From: an uncultured Pelagibacteraceae bacterium
GTDB lineage: Bacteria; Pseudomonadota; Alphaproteobacteria; Pelagibacterales; Pelagibacteraceae
Assembly: GCA_902537895.1 (NCBI GenBank)
Contig: CACBCU010000009.1
Span: 1-35,736, forward strand
Direction of reading: 5' to 3'
Length of the DNA: 35,736 nt
Translations under genes and position numbers: made by a program
The notes under the pieces: model-generated
Told to the model about the DNA's origin: nothing
Databases searched by the model: none
What the model saw: only the letters and a program-made list of their open reading frames with translations
Part shown: piece after piece, positions 1-9,145 of the stretch
Layout: the number at the start of each line of letters is the position of its first letter
Position numbering within the stretch: the first letter of the stretch is position 1

Positions 1-1
1 T

Positions 2-1444
2 ATAAAAAGAGCAGATTATCTTGCTTGGAATAATAAATATTGGGATTTAAAGAGACTTTTAAGATATTTACCAAAAGATTATCAGCTTTTATATACAGCA
101 AGGCAACTTTTGATGAGTAAATCATATGGTGTAGATAATGCTATCTCAAAAGTGCCTACTAAGTTTAAAAATGATGCAGGGTTAAATTACGACAGATTAA
201 AATGGAGACGGAAAAGAGGTAGAGTTGATAGTTCTCTAGAAATTTTACTAAAGATTGACAATACAAAAGATTATCTTGTTCGACCTGATAAATGGTGGAT
301 TGAAAGAGAAATAATTTCAAGATCTCTTATCTATAAAAAGAAGTTTGAACTAGCTTATAAAGTATCAAGTAATCATGCATTAACCGAGGGACCTGAATAT
401 GCAGCAGCTGAATGGATGAGCGGATGGATAGCACTAAGTTTTTTAAATGACCCTTTATTAGCAAAAGAGCATTTTGAAAATTTTTATAATAATGTAGGCT
501 ATCCGATAAGTGTTTCCCGAGGTGCATATTGGTTAGGAAAAACGTACCAAAAACTTGGAGAAAAAAACTTAGCTGTAGAATGGCTTCAAAAAGCAGCAGG
601 ATTTTTGACCACTTACTATGGTCAATTAGCATTTATTGAACTAAATCCTGATAAAACTTTTGAACTTCCAAAAGATTTAGAGGTATCAAAAAATTATAAG
701 GATTATTTTTTTAAAAAGGAATTAGTAAAAATAATTTATCTTCTTGATGAACTCAACAATGATAAATACGCCAAACACATTCTTAGACATCTAGCCAATG
801 ATAATATCGAAAATGGAAGTGAAATTTTAGCAGCACAGCTTGCAACTACTATTGATAGATTTGATTTTGCAATTCAAATTGCAAAAATTGCTTCATATGA
901 AAAAAGATTTCATAATAAATTTAATTATCCAATCATAAGTACACCCAAATACATCAATGGAAGAAAAATTCCAGAAACTGCTTTTATTTTATCAATAATC
1001 AGACAAGAGAGTGAATTTGATTTAAGTGCTAATAGTCATGCGGGTGCAAAAGGTTTAATGCAACTAATGCCCTACACTGCAAAAGTAGTAGCCAAACAAG
1101 CAAAACTTCCCTATTCAAAATCAAGATTAACAAAGGATGCGGAATATAATATAAACCTTGGATCACATTACATTGCTGGTTTAATTCTAGACTATGATGG
1201 AGCATATCCTTTTGCTGTTGCAGCTTATAATGCTGGTCCCAAAAGAGTTAAATATTGGAAAAAAATAAATAAAAATCCTCAAAAAAAACAGATTGATTAT
1301 ATAAACTGGATTGAGCTAATTAAATTTAGAGAAACAAGAAATTATGTACAAAGAGTTTTGGAAAATTATAATGTCTATCGATATATTTTAGAGCAAAAAC
1401 CTATAAAAATGAAAAATTTTTTTAAAGATGATCCTCTTTATTAA
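2..1444 (+). CDS. slt: Soluble lytic transglycosylase, 5' truncated by window edge
   Basis: Cleaves the glycan strand of peptidoglycan in the periplasm, forming 1,6-anhydro-muropeptides. The reading frame is open from base 2, so the TTG/ATG at 110/113 are internal and the true start and signal peptide lie outside the window. About 480 residues are visible. The first two thirds are helical with TPR-like character, as in the Slt70 superhelical domain. The C-terminal SLT domain has the signature IIRQESEFDL; the catalytic Glu is the GAG codon at 1007-1009, followed by GAKGLMQLMP and later AVAAYNAGPKRV, all hallmarks of family GH23. The TPR gene starts two bases after the stop, so the two are probably cotranscribed. 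Confidence 0.93.
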   Translation: MKRADYLAWNNKYWDLKRLLRYLPKDYQLLYTARQLLMSKSYGVDNAISKVPTKFKNDAGLNYDRLKWRRKRGRVDSSLEILLKIDNTKDYLVRPDKWWIEREIISRSLIYKKKFELAYKVSSNHALTEGPEYAAAEWMSGWIALSFLNDPLLAKEHFENFYNNVGYPISVSRGAYWLGKTYQKLGEKNLAVEWLQKAAGFLTTYYGQLAFIELNPDKTFELPKDLEVSKNYKDYFFKKELVKIIYLLDELNNDKYAKHILRHLANDNIENGSEILAAQLATTIDRFDFAIQIAKIASYEKRFHNKFNYPIISTPKYINGRKIPETAFILSIIRQESEFDLSANSHAGAKGLMQLMPYTAKVVAKQAKLPYSKSRLTKDAEYNINLGSHYIAGLILDYDGAYPFAVAAYNAGPKRVKYWKKINKNPQKKQIDYINWIELIKFRETRNYVQRVLENYNVYRYILEQKPIKMKNFFKDDPLY

Positions 1445-1446
1445 AT

Positions 1447-3042
1447 ATGGAATTTAATCAATCTTTTTTTCAGCAAAAATTAAAATCTGGAATAGAATTT
1501 TTCAACAACAATAAACTAAGCGAAGCTATTGAGTGTTTTAAACTTCTACAAAATGAAAAATCTACTCAAATAATAGCTTTTTTATATTTAGGGATAATAG
1601 AAATAAAAAAAAATAATAATGAAAATGCAAAAAAATTTTTTTTTAAGATTCTCGAGATAGATAAAGATCATGAATTCGCAAATTTAAATTTAGGACTTGT
1701 TTTTTTCCAAGAAAAAAATGTAAAAAAAACAATAGATTATTTCAATAAAACGCTCAGTATAAATCAAGAGAATTTGTTGGCTAAATATCATCTTGGATTA
1801 ATTGAAATGATGAATAAGGAGTATGGAAAAGCCAAAAAAAAATTTGAAGATATCTTATTAAAAGAACCAAAAAATTTAAATGCTCTAAATAATCTTGGGA
1901 TCTGCTATTTTAAAGAAATAAATTTTAAAAAAGCAATTAATTTATTTAAACAATGCCTTAATATAAATAATAAAAATAAACAAGCTATTCTAAATTTAGC
2001 TAATTGTTTATTGCAAACAAAAGATTTTGAAAACTCAATCATAAATTATAATAAAGTTTTAGAAATAGATAAGGATCATACAATTGCTAAAATTGGCTTA
2101 AGTAAATGTTACTTCGCCTTACATAATTATGAAAAAGCTTTTTATTTTTTTGAAACAAGAAAAAAAACACAATTAGATAATTTAAAAATCACTAATAAGT
2201 TGGTTAAAGATTTTAACTGTAAAGAATGGTTTAAGGAAAAGATAGATAATAAAAAAATTTTGATCCTTAGTGAACAAGGTATTGGAGATAATTTACAATT
2301 TGCTAGATATATTTTTTGGTTAAAAGAAAAATTTAATTGTGAAATATTCTTTTATATTAATAAAAAAATTTCACATATTTTTCAAAATTGTCCATGTAAA
2401 ATTATAAATGATTTAAATCAAGTTAATAAAATTGATTTTTATCAATATTTATTAACCCTACCATATATACAATATGAAATAGAAAATAAATTTGAAAAAT
2501 GTATCTCTTTTATATCAAATGATATTTCTAATGATTTAAAATGGAAAAAAAAACTTGAGAATTTAAAAAGACCAATTATTGCTATTCAATGGAAAGGAAA
2601 CCAAAAATTTCTAGATGATCAACAAAGATCTATTCCTTTTAAATTTTTTAGTAATTTAATTAAAAATAAAAATTACTCTTTTTTAAGTTTACAAAAAGAC
2701 AATTTTTCAAAAGATATTAAATCTAATAACTTACAAGAGTTTATTACAGATTTCTCAGAAGAAATAGATTTAGGGGATAAGAGTTTTGTTGATACTATCT
2801 CTATTTTAAATAATATTGACCTGTTGATTTCAGTTGACACCTCAATGACTCATCTTGCATCTACAATGGGTGTTAAGACTTTACTATTACTTAACTCGAA
2901 CCCTGATTGGCGATGGCATATAGAATTAAAAGAAAAATGTTTTTATGAAAATTTAGAAATAATTAAAGCTGATAAAATAAATGAGTGGGAATCAGTCTCT
3001 TTGAAAATTAACAATAAATTGAAAGAATTGTTTAAAAGGTAG
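1447..3042 (+). CDS. TPR protein with GT9-like glycosyltransferase C-terminal domain
   Basis: 531 residues. Residues 1 to about 245 are tandem TPR units of about 34 residues, recognisable by repeated patterns such as ALNNLGICYFKEINFKKAI. Residues about 265-531 resemble the glycosyltransferase 9/heptosyltransferase-like fold found in many marine bacterial TPR proteins: ILSEQGIGD (274-281), AIQWKGNQ and VDTSMTHLASTMGV (463-476). No signal peptide or membrane segment is visible, so it is probably cytoplasmic. Donor and acceptor are unknown; transfer of a sugar to a surface glycan or to a protein is inference. It follows slt with a 2-base gap and ends 15 bases before the oppositely oriented tRNA-Ser. 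Confidence 0.8.
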   Translation: MEFNQSFFQQKLKSGIEFFNNNKLSEAIECFKLLQNEKSTQIIAFLYLGIIEIKKNNNENAKKFFFKILEIDKDHEFANLNLGLVFFQEKNVKKTIDYFNKTLSINQENLLAKYHLGLIEMMNKEYGKAKKKFEDILLKEPKNLNALNNLGICYFKEINFKKAINLFKQCLNINNKNKQAILNLANCLLQTKDFENSIINYNKVLEIDKDHTIAKIGLSKCYFALHNYEKAFYFFETRKKTQLDNLKITNKLVKDFNCKEWFKEKIDNKKILILSEQGIGDNLQFARYIFWLKEKFNCEIFFYINKKISHIFQNCPCKIINDLNQVNKIDFYQYLLTLPYIQYEIENKFEKCISFISNDISNDLKWKKKLENLKRPIIAIQWKGNQKFLDDQQRSIPFKFFSNLIKNKNYSFLSLQKDNFSKDIKSNNLQEFITDFSEEIDLGDKSFVDTISILNNIDLLISVDTSMTHLASTMGVKTLLLLNSNPDWRWHIELKEKCFYENLEIIKADKINEWESVSLKINNKLKELFKR

Positions 3043-3057
3043 ATCTTTTCTCATAAA

Positions 3058-3149
3058 TGGCGGAAAGGGAGGGATTCGAACCCTCGGTACAAGTTTCCTC
3101 GCACGGTCATTTAGCAAACGACTGGTTTAAGCCTCTCACCCACCTTTCC
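3058..3149 (-). tRNA. tRNA-Ser(GCT)
   Basis: Folded by eye from the minus strand. The acceptor stem GGAAAGG pairs with CCTTTCC, followed by discriminator G and an encoded CCA. The D-arm contains GGTGAGAGG. The anticodon stem GTCGT/ATGAC (one G-T pair) closes loop TTGCTAA, giving anticodon GCT (reads AGC/AGU). There is a long class II variable arm (GTGCGAG/CTTGTAC around GAAA) and a T-arm GAGGG-TTCGAAT-CCCTC. The long variable arm confirms serine identity. Length is 92 nt including CCA. Confidence 0.97.
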
Positions 3150-3158
3150 ATTAATGAG

Positions 3159-3205
3159 TGTGTAACTTGAAATCATTGAATATTCAATATTAATCAAGTA
3201 TTTAT
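3159..3205. promoter_or_regulatory. Shared divergent promoter region of tRNA-Ser and soxB with 14-bp palindrome
   Basis: A perfect 14-base palindrome ATTGAATATTCAAT lies at 3175-3188. It displays TTGAAT on both strands. On the minus strand TTGAAT (3182-3187) is 17 bases from TACACA (3159-3164), which would start transcription at the tRNA 5' end. On the plus strand TTGAAT (3177-3182) is 16 bases from TATTTA (3199-3204); alternatively TTGAAA (3167-3172) pairs with TATTAA (3188-3193) at a 15-base spacing. The palindrome could be back-to-back -35 elements or an operator. Motifs were read by eye in AT-rich DNA. Confidence 0.4.
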
Positions 3206-3211
3206 TGCACA

Positions 3212-4465
3212 ATGAAAAATAAATATTCAATAATTTCGCTTATTAAAAATTCTTTTTCATATCACGAAAATTGGCAAAAAGCCTGGGGTGATCCAGAACC
3301 CAAAAAAGAATATGACATTGTGATTATTGGTGGTGGAGGTCATGGATTAGCAACAGCTTATTATCTTGCCAAAAAACATGATATGAAAAATATAGCTGTA
3401 GTGGAAAAAGGTTGGATTGGCGGAGGCAACACTGGAAGAAATACAACTATAATAAGATCAAATTATTTATGGGATGCAAGTGCAGGTTTATATGATCATG
3501 CTTTAAAAATTTGGGAAAATCTTTCACAAGAATTAAATTACAATGTGATGTTCAGTCAACGAGGTGTAATGAATCTCGCTCATAATTTACAAGATGTAAG
3601 AGATCTTAAAAGAAGAACTCATGCTAATAGACTGAATGGTATTGATGCAGTTTATCTTAACACGGAGCAAGTAAAAAAATTTTGTCCGATTATAAATACA
3701 TCTCCAGATATTAGATATCCAGTTTTAGGAGGAACTCTCCAGCGTAGAGCTGGTACAGCACGTCATGATGCCGTTGCATGGGGTTATGCAAGAGGTGCTG
3801 ATGAAATGGGTGTTGATATAATTCAAAATTGTGAAGTTAAAGGAATTAAAAGAAGCGGTAATAATTTAGATGGGATTGAGACAACAAAAGGTTTTATCAA
3901 AACAAAAAAAATTGGTGTTGTTGCTGCCGGCCACTCAAGTGTAATAGCAAACATGGCAGGTTTAAGATTACCTTTAGAAAGCAAACCTCTTCAAGCTTTA
4001 GTTTCTGAACCGGTAAAACCTATTATTGATACAGTAGTTATGTCAAATGCAGTGCACGCTTATGTTAGTCAGTCTGATAAAGGCGAGCTGGTAATAGGAG
4101 CTGGTACAGATGACTATGTTTCTTATTCTCAAAAAGGAAGTCATGATATTGTTGAGGGAACCTTAAATGCTATTTTAGAATTATATCCAATATTTAGTCG
4201 TATGAGAATGTTAAGACAATGGGGTGGAATCGTAGACATATGTCCTGATGCGAGTCCTATTATTAGTAAGACACCGATAAAAGGATTATACTTTAATTGT
4301 GGTTGGGGGACCGGAGGATTTAAAGCAACACCTGGTTCGGGAGATCTATTTGCTCATACAATAGCAAATGATGAACCTCATAAACTAAATGCAGCATTTA
4401 ATCTTAATAGATTTGTAAGCGGTGATCTTGTTGATGAACATGGTGCAGCTGCTGTAGCACACTGA
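3212..4465 (+). CDS. soxB: Sarcosine oxidase beta subunit (SoxB)
   Basis: FAD/FMN flavoprotein subunit of the heterotetrameric sarcosine oxidase, where sarcosine is demethylated to glycine. 417 residues, a normal length. The N-terminal dinucleotide-binding motif [17 protein letters not shown] (residues 36-52) sits in a DAO-type fold. [20 protein letters not shown] contains His185, at the position expected for the histidine carrying covalent FMN in the family (inferred from the surrounding motif, not aligned). The stop TGA shares a base with the soxD ATG (TGATG), indicating translational coupling. First gene of soxBDAG. Confidence 0.97.
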   Translation: MKNKYSIISLIKNSFSYHENWQKAWGDPEPKKEYDIVIIGGGGHGLATAYYLAKKHDMKNIAVVEKGWIGGGNTGRNTTIIRSNYLWDASAGLYDHALKIWENLSQELNYNVMFSQRGVMNLAHNLQDVRDLKRRTHANRLNGIDAVYLNTEQVKKFCPIINTSPDIRYPVLGGTLQRRAGTARHDAVAWGYARGADEMGVDIIQNCEVKGIKRSGNNLDGIETTKGFIKTKKIGVVAAGHSSVIANMAGLRLPLESKPLQALVSEPVKPIIDTVVMSNAVHAYVSQSDKGELVIGAGTDDYVSYSQKGSHDIVEGTLNAILELYPIFSRMRMLRQWGGIVDICPDASPIISKTPIKGLYFNCGWGTGGFKATPGSGDLFAHTIANDEPHKLNAAFNLNRFVSGDLVDEHGAAAVAH

Positions 4466-4746
4466 TGTTTTTGATTCATTGTCCTTATTGTGGTGAAAGA
4501 GAACAAAGTGAGTTTAAAGCTGGAGGTGAAGCGCATATAGTTAGACCAAAACAACCAACTGAATTAAGTGATGATCAGTGGGCCGAATATCTTTTCATGA
4601 GAAAAAATATCAAAGGTGTCCAGTTTGAAAGATGGGTTCATGCCCATGGATGTAGAAAATGGTTTAACATGGTAAGAGACACATCTAATGATGAAATTAA
4701 AGCAATTTATAAAATGGGTGAAAAACCTCCAACAAAATATAAATGA
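4465..4746 (+). CDS. soxD: Sarcosine oxidase delta subunit (SoxD)
   Basis: Small zinc-binding subunit of heterotetrameric sarcosine oxidase. 93 residues, normal for the family. The N-terminal CPYCGERE supplies Cys6 and Cys9; WVHAHGCRKWFN supplies His59 and Cys63. This spacing agrees with the single zinc site known for SoxD. It overlaps soxB by one base (TGATG) and soxA by four (ATGA), so it lies in the middle of a translationally coupled operon. Confidence 0.96.
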   Translation: MFLIHCPYCGEREQSEFKAGGEAHIVRPKQPTELSDDQWAEYLFMRKNIKGVQFERWVHAHGCRKWFNMVRDTSNDEIKAIYKMGEKPPTKYK

Positions 4747-7700
4747 CAAACAATTTAAGAGTTAAATCAAGTAAATTTATAGATGAGACATATAAAATTT
4801 CATTTAAGTTCAATAATAAAATTTATTATGGTTATAAGGGAGATACATTAGCATCTGCCCTTTTAGCTAATAATATCCATTTAGTCGGAAGAAGTTTTAA
4901 ATACCATAGACCTAGAGGAATAATGACTGCTGGTTCAGAAGAGCCTAATGCTATTGTTCAACTTCATAAAAATACATCTAGGACGGAACCGAATGTTAGA
5001 GCTACTGAGATAGAAATTTACGAAGGACTTGAAGCTTCAAGTCAAAATTGTTGGCCAAGTGTAAACTTTGATATAGGAGGTATAAACAATTTTTTAAGTC
5101 CAGTACTTCCAGCGGGTTTTTATTATAAAACTTTCATGTGGCCAGCAAGTTTTTGGGAGAAATATGAGTATTTTATCAGAAAATCTGCTGGTTTGGGAAA
5201 ATCACCTACAGACTCTGATCCAGACATATATGAACATAAATATATCCATTGTGATGTCTTGGTTATTGGTGCTGGTATCTCAGGTATAATTGCAGCAAAA
5301 ACTTCTGCAAAAAATGGTTTTAAAACATTACTACTAGATGAAAAACCTTATCTTGGTGGTTCTACAATTTATCAAAATTCAGAACACTTCAAGATTAACA
5401 ATCAAATCTCGAGCTCATGGTTAGATAAAGAAATAAATGAAATAAAAAAAATTGATAATTTAGAAATAAAGATAAGAACAAGTGTTGCTGCTTTTCATGG
5501 CTACAATTTTTTATTGGCACGAGAAAATTTGACGGATCATTTACCTTTGCATCAAAGAAATGAAAAAGTTCGACATAGACTACTTAAAATTAGAGCAAAA
5601 AAGGTTATAAGTGCAACGGGATCTTTAGAAAGACCTTTGGTATTTGACAATAATGACCGACCAGGAATTTTGCTATCATCTGCAATAGAAAAGTATTCAA
5701 ATTTATTTGGAGTAGCGTGTGGTCAAAAAAATGTTCTTTTTACTAATAACGATAGTGCCTATGAAACAGCAATTAGTTTATTCCAAAAAGGAATTAATGT
5801 TGGGGCCATCATTGATAATAGAGAAGAGGTTGATTCAAAATTAGTCAAAGAAGTAGAAAAAAATAATATAAAAATTTATAAAGGATATACAGTTGTTAAT
5901 ACATTTGGATACAAAAAGATTAATAAAATCTCAATAATGCAACTTTCTAAAGACGGTCAAAAAGTTGTGGGCTCTAAAATTTCTATTGATTGTGATTGCC
6001 TTGGCATGTCTGGAGGATGGACACCAGCAGTACATCTTTTTACGCAATCTGGTGGAAAATTGAAATTCAGAGATGAAGATCAAGTATTTATTCCAGATAC
6101 ATATCCTTCAGATCAAATAAGTATAGGTTCTTGTAATGGAGAATTTACATTAGATGAAATATTATCAAGCATTTCAAAAAAACTTAAAGATTTCTTAAAT
6201 ATTAAGAAAACTGAATATGAAAATCTTGAGATCCAATCTCATTTCAATAAAACTAAAAGAAATATATGGTTACTTCCGTCTGATAAGATAATTGGTAAGA
6301 CAAAACCATTTGTTGATTATCAAAATGATGCTACGGCAAAAGATATCAAATTAGCTTTAAGAGAAGGATTCCGATCAATTGAACATGTAAAAAGATATAC
6401 AACAACTGGCATGGGAACTGATCAAGGTAAACTTGGTAATATGCATGCTTTGGGAATTATCTCTGAAACTGCAGGTTCTAAAATGGGTGAGCTTGGTACA
6501 ACAACATTTAGACCACCCTATACCCCTCTTACTTTTGGTACAATAGTTGGCAGAAATGTCGGAGAATATTTTGACGTCTTTAGAAAAACTCCGATTCATG
6601 ATTGGCACGTAGAAAATAAAGCGAAGTTTGAGAATGTAGGACAATGGAAAAGAGCTTGGTTTTATCCAAAAAAAAATGAAAGTATGCATGAAGCTGTGCA
6701 AAGAGAGAGTAAAGCTGCAAGAGATAGCGCCGGTATATTAGATGCTTCAACATTAGGTAAGATCGATATTAAAGGAACAGATGCTTCAGAGTTTTTAAAT
6801 AGAGTTTACACAAATACATGGTCAAAGCTTGCTATTGGAAAATGTCGATATGGACTAATGCTTAATGAGGATGGCATGGTTTATGACGATGGTGTAACAA
6901 CACGCTTAGATGAAAATCACTACATTATGACTACAACAACAGGTGGAGCCGCAACCGTTTTAGGTAAATTAGAAGATTACCTTCAAACAGAGTGGCCAGA
7001 GCTAGACGTATACCTTACTTCAGTGACTGATCATTATGCAACAATTAGTGTTTGTGGTCCGAACAGTAAAAAAATTATTTCAAAAGTAATTCCTAATCTA
7101 GATTTGTCTGATGAAAAATTCCCACATATGTCATTTAAAAACGCAAAGATTGATAAAGTTAAATGTAGAGTAATGAGAATAAGTTTTACCGGTGAGCAAA
7201 GTTATGAAATTAATGTTCAAGCTAACTATGGGAAATCTGTATGGGACAAGTGTATGCAGGCAGGAAAGGAATTTAACATCACGCCTTATGGGACTGAAAC
7301 AATGCATTTACTAAGAGCAGAAAAAGGATTTATAATTGTGGGACAAGACACAGATGCAACTATGACACCAATCGATCTTCAAATGGATTGGATAGTTAGT
7401 AAAAAGAAATATGACTTTATTGGTAAAAGATCTTTGTATAGATCAGATACAATAAGAGAGGACAGAAAACAATTAATTGGTTTGGTGACGGAAAACCCAA
7501 AAGAGGTTTTAGAAGAAGGTGCTCAAATTGTTCTGGATGCAAGCAAGTCTCCGGTTGAAATGTTGGGTCACGTAACTTCAAGTTACTATAGTCCGAATTT
7601 AGAAAAATCTATTGCTTTAGGTGTTGTTAAAGGTGGAAAAAATATGATGGGTCAAAAACTAATTATCCCAATGGAAAATAAACAAATCAACGTGACAGTT

Positions 7701-7748
7701 ACGGATCCAGTGTTTTTAGACAAGGAGAATAAAAGATTGAATGCTTAA
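4743..7748 (+). CDS. soxA: Sarcosine oxidase alpha subunit (SoxA)
   Basis: Large subunit, 1001 residues, full length. Order of domains: an N-terminal ferredoxin-like segment (about 20-90; GDTLASALLANN, SFKYHRPRGIMTAG), an NAD-binding Rossmann fold (DVLVIGAGISGIIAAK at 171-186; family members bind NAD+ here), and a C-terminal GcvT-like folate domain (about 630-1001; AGILDASTLGKIDIKG, CRYGLMLNEDGMVYDDG, SFTGEQSYEINV). The folate domain takes up the methyl-derived carbon to give 5,10-methylene-tetrahydrofolate. It overlaps soxD by 4 bases and soxG by 8. Confidence 0.97.
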   Translation: MTNNLRVKSSKFIDETYKISFKFNNKIYYGYKGDTLASALLANNIHLVGRSFKYHRPRGIMTAGSEEPNAIVQLHKNTSRTEPNVRATEIEIYEGLEASSQNCWPSVNFDIGGINNFLSPVLPAGFYYKTFMWPASFWEKYEYFIRKSAGLGKSPTDSDPDIYEHKYIHCDVLVIGAGISGIIAAKTSAKNGFKTLLLDEKPYLGGSTIYQNSEHFKINNQISSSWLDKEINEIKKIDNLEIKIRTSVAAFHGYNFLLARENLTDHLPLHQRNEKVRHRLLKIRAKKVISATGSLERPLVFDNNDRPGILLSSAIEKYSNLFGVACGQKNVLFTNNDSAYETAISLFQKGINVGAIIDNREEVDSKLVKEVEKNNIKIYKGYTVVNTFGYKKINKISIMQLSKDGQKVVGSKISIDCDCLGMSGGWTPAVHLFTQSGGKLKFRDEDQVFIPDTYPSDQISIGSCNGEFTLDEILSSISKKLKDFLNIKKTEYENLEIQSHFNKTKRNIWLLPSDKIIGKTKPFVDYQNDATAKDIKLALREGFRSIEHVKRYTTTGMGTDQGKLGNMHALGIISETAGSKMGELGTTTFRPPYTPLTFGTIVGRNVGEYFDVFRKTPIHDWHVENKAKFENVGQWKRAWFYPKKNESMHEAVQRESKAARDSAGILDASTLGKIDIKGTDASEFLNRVYTNTWSKLAIGKCRYGLMLNEDGMVYDDGVTTRLDENHYIMTTTTGGAATVLGKLEDYLQTEWPELDVYLTSVTDHYATISVCGPNSKKIISKVIPNLDLSDEKFPHMSFKNAKIDKVKCRVMRISFTGEQSYEINVQANYGKSVWDKCMQAGKEFNITPYGTETMHLLRAEKGFIIVGQDTDATMTPIDLQMDWIVSKKKYDFIGKRSLYRSDTIREDRKQLIGLVTENPKEVLEEGAQIVLDASKSPVEMLGHVTSSYYSPNLEKSIALGVVKGGKNMMGQKLIIPMENKQINVTVTDPVFLDKENKRLNA

Positions 7749-8304
7749 TTATTCAAACGCAATTTCAGAAGAAAAATCTTATTCAGGATTACAAATGAAA
7801 GAAGTTAAACCTATAATGAAACTGATTATAAGAGGAAAAAAAAGAGAATTTTTATCTGCAGTTGGAAAATCATTAAATTTGATATTGCCAGCCGAAGCAA
7901 ATACTTTTACTAAAAGCGATAAATTAACTGCACTTTGGCTAAGTCCTGATGAATGGATGATTTTTTCAAATGAAGTTTCTCATATTGATAGTAACGATTA
8001 TCAAACAGAAAATTTACTTAATAAAAGTATTTGTAAAACAAATTTAGGAGCTGTCACAGATGTTACTGACCAATTTGTTTTGATTAACCTTAAAGGAGAC
8101 AAAATTTATGAGTTATTTGAGACTGGATCGCCATTTAATTTCAATGATTTTAGAAAAAAAAAGGGCTCTGTCATACAAACAATATTAGCGAAAATAGATG
8201 TGATTATACAAAATGAGAGTCAAAATGACGTGAATCTTTTTGTAAGACGCTCTTTTTCACAACATTTGTTCTCTTGGATGAATGATAGTGCGTCAAGATT
8301 ATAG
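7741..8304 (+). CDS. soxG: Sarcosine oxidase gamma subunit (SoxG)
   Basis: Fourth subunit of heterotetrameric sarcosine oxidase, distantly GcvT-like and structural. 187 residues, usual family length. Recognisable by ALWLSPDEWMIFS, TDVTDQFVLINLKG and the C-terminal FVRRSFSQHLFSWMNDSA; gamma subunits typically end in this kind of R-S-F-x-x-x-L-W/F segment. It starts inside the end of soxA (8-base overlap). A T-rich run follows the stop (about 8310-8318), but no clear hairpin precedes it. Confidence 0.92.
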   Translation: MLNYSNAISEEKSYSGLQMKEVKPIMKLIIRGKKREFLSAVGKSLNLILPAEANTFTKSDKLTALWLSPDEWMIFSNEVSHIDSNDYQTENLLNKSICKTNLGAVTDVTDQFVLINLKGDKIYELFETGSPFNFNDFRKKKGSVIQTILAKIDVIIQNESQNDVNLFVRRSFSQHLFSWMNDSASRL

Positions 8305-8337
8305 TCTCATTTTTTTTTAGATTTGTTAAAAACAAGA

Positions 8338-9105
8338 ATGAAAAAATTAATCTATTTAGCAATATTTGCTCTTTTACCCCTAAATTTAAATGCAGAATCA
8401 AACTTAGATAAGATTTTATCATCAGGTGTCTTAAAAGTTGGAACAACTGGAGATTGGGATCCTATGACTATTAAAGATCCCGCGACTAATAAATATAAAG
8501 GATTCGATATCGATGTAATGAGTGAACTAGCTAAGGACATGGGTGTTAAAATTGAATTCGTACCAGCTGAGTGGAAAACTATCGTTTCTGGAATAACTTC
8601 TGAAAGATATGATATATCAACAAGTGTCACAAAAACTCCTAAAAGAGCTGAAGTAGCCGGATTTACAGATACCTACTATAAATATGGAACTGTACCACTT
8701 GTTCTAAAAAAGAATTTAAGCAAATTTTCGACCTGGGACTCACTTAACAACTCAAGTGTAACTATTGCAACTACTCTTGGTACATCACAGGAAGAAAAAG
8801 CAAAAGAATTTTTTCCTAAATCAAAACTGAATTCTGTAGAAGCTCCTGCTAGAGATTTTCAAGAAGTATTAGCTGGAAGAGCAGATGGAAATATAACAAG
8901 TTCAACAGAAGCAAATAAGTTAGTTATCAAATATCCACAATTAGCTATCGTTCCTGATGGTGAAAAAAATCCTGCTTTTTTAGCTATGATGGTTCCTAAA
9001 GGTGATAGCAAATGGAATAACTATGTTAATGACTGGATTAAAAAGAAGAAATCATCGGGCTTCTTTACTAAGTTGTTAGCTAAATATAATCTAAAAAGTT
9101 TATAA
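8338..9105 (+). CDS. Periplasmic binding protein, SBP_bac_3 family, PheC-like
   Basis: 255 residues from the ATG at 8338; the upstream TTG (8323) is in frame but would put charged residues before the signal peptide. Residues 1-19 ([19 protein letters not shown]) are a classical signal peptide. The mature part is a two-lobe amino-acid-type binding fold: [48 protein letters not shown] (Arg expected to hold a carboxylate) and [10 protein letters not shown]. The layout is close to cyclohexadienyl dehydratase (PheC) as well as transport receptors. The adjacent permease favours transport of an amino-acid-like solute. It lies 33 bases behind soxG. Confidence 0.85.
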   Translation: MKKLIYLAIFALLPLNLNAESNLDKILSSGVLKVGTTGDWDPMTIKDPATNKYKGFDIDVMSELAKDMGVKIEFVPAEWKTIVSGITSERYDISTSVTKTPKRAEVAGFTDTYYKYGTVPLVLKKNLSKFSTWDSLNNSSVTIATTLGTSQEEKAKEFFPKSKLNSVEAPARDFQEVLAGRADGNITSSTEANKLVIKYPQLAIVPDGEKNPAFLAMMVPKGDSKWNNYVNDWIKKKKSSGFFTKLLAKYNLKSL

Positions 9106-9111
9106 TAAATT

Positions 9112-9131
9112 AGTATTTACTGCTTAATACT
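9112..9131 (+). promoter_or_regulatory. Small inverted repeat between binding protein and permease
   Basis: AGTATT (9112-9117) and AATACT (9126-9131) could form a 6-bp stem with an 8-base loop between the binding protein stop and the permease start. Such hairpins often protect the receptor mRNA in ABC operons. This one is short and AT-rich, so it may be chance. Confidence 0.2.
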
Positions 9132-9145
9132 TTATAAATTGGGGG

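Noticed and set aside
3150-3211. Glycine riboswitch upstream of soxB
   Set aside because: SAR11 uses glycine riboswitches elsewhere, but only 62 bases separate the tRNA and soxB and no aptamer-like conserved stems are seen.
3058-3211. tRNA-Ser as an integration (att) site
   Set aside because: No integrase, no direct repeat of the tRNA 3' end, and neighbouring genes have the same composition and packing as the rest.
6375-6701. 108-codon open frame antisense to soxA
   Set aside because: It lies wholly inside the conserved folate-domain region of soxA, has no recognisable motif and looks like a mirror of the real gene.
8323-8337. TTG start for the binding protein
   Set aside because: It would add five residues (MLKTR) before a standard MKK signal peptide; ATG 8338 is more natural.
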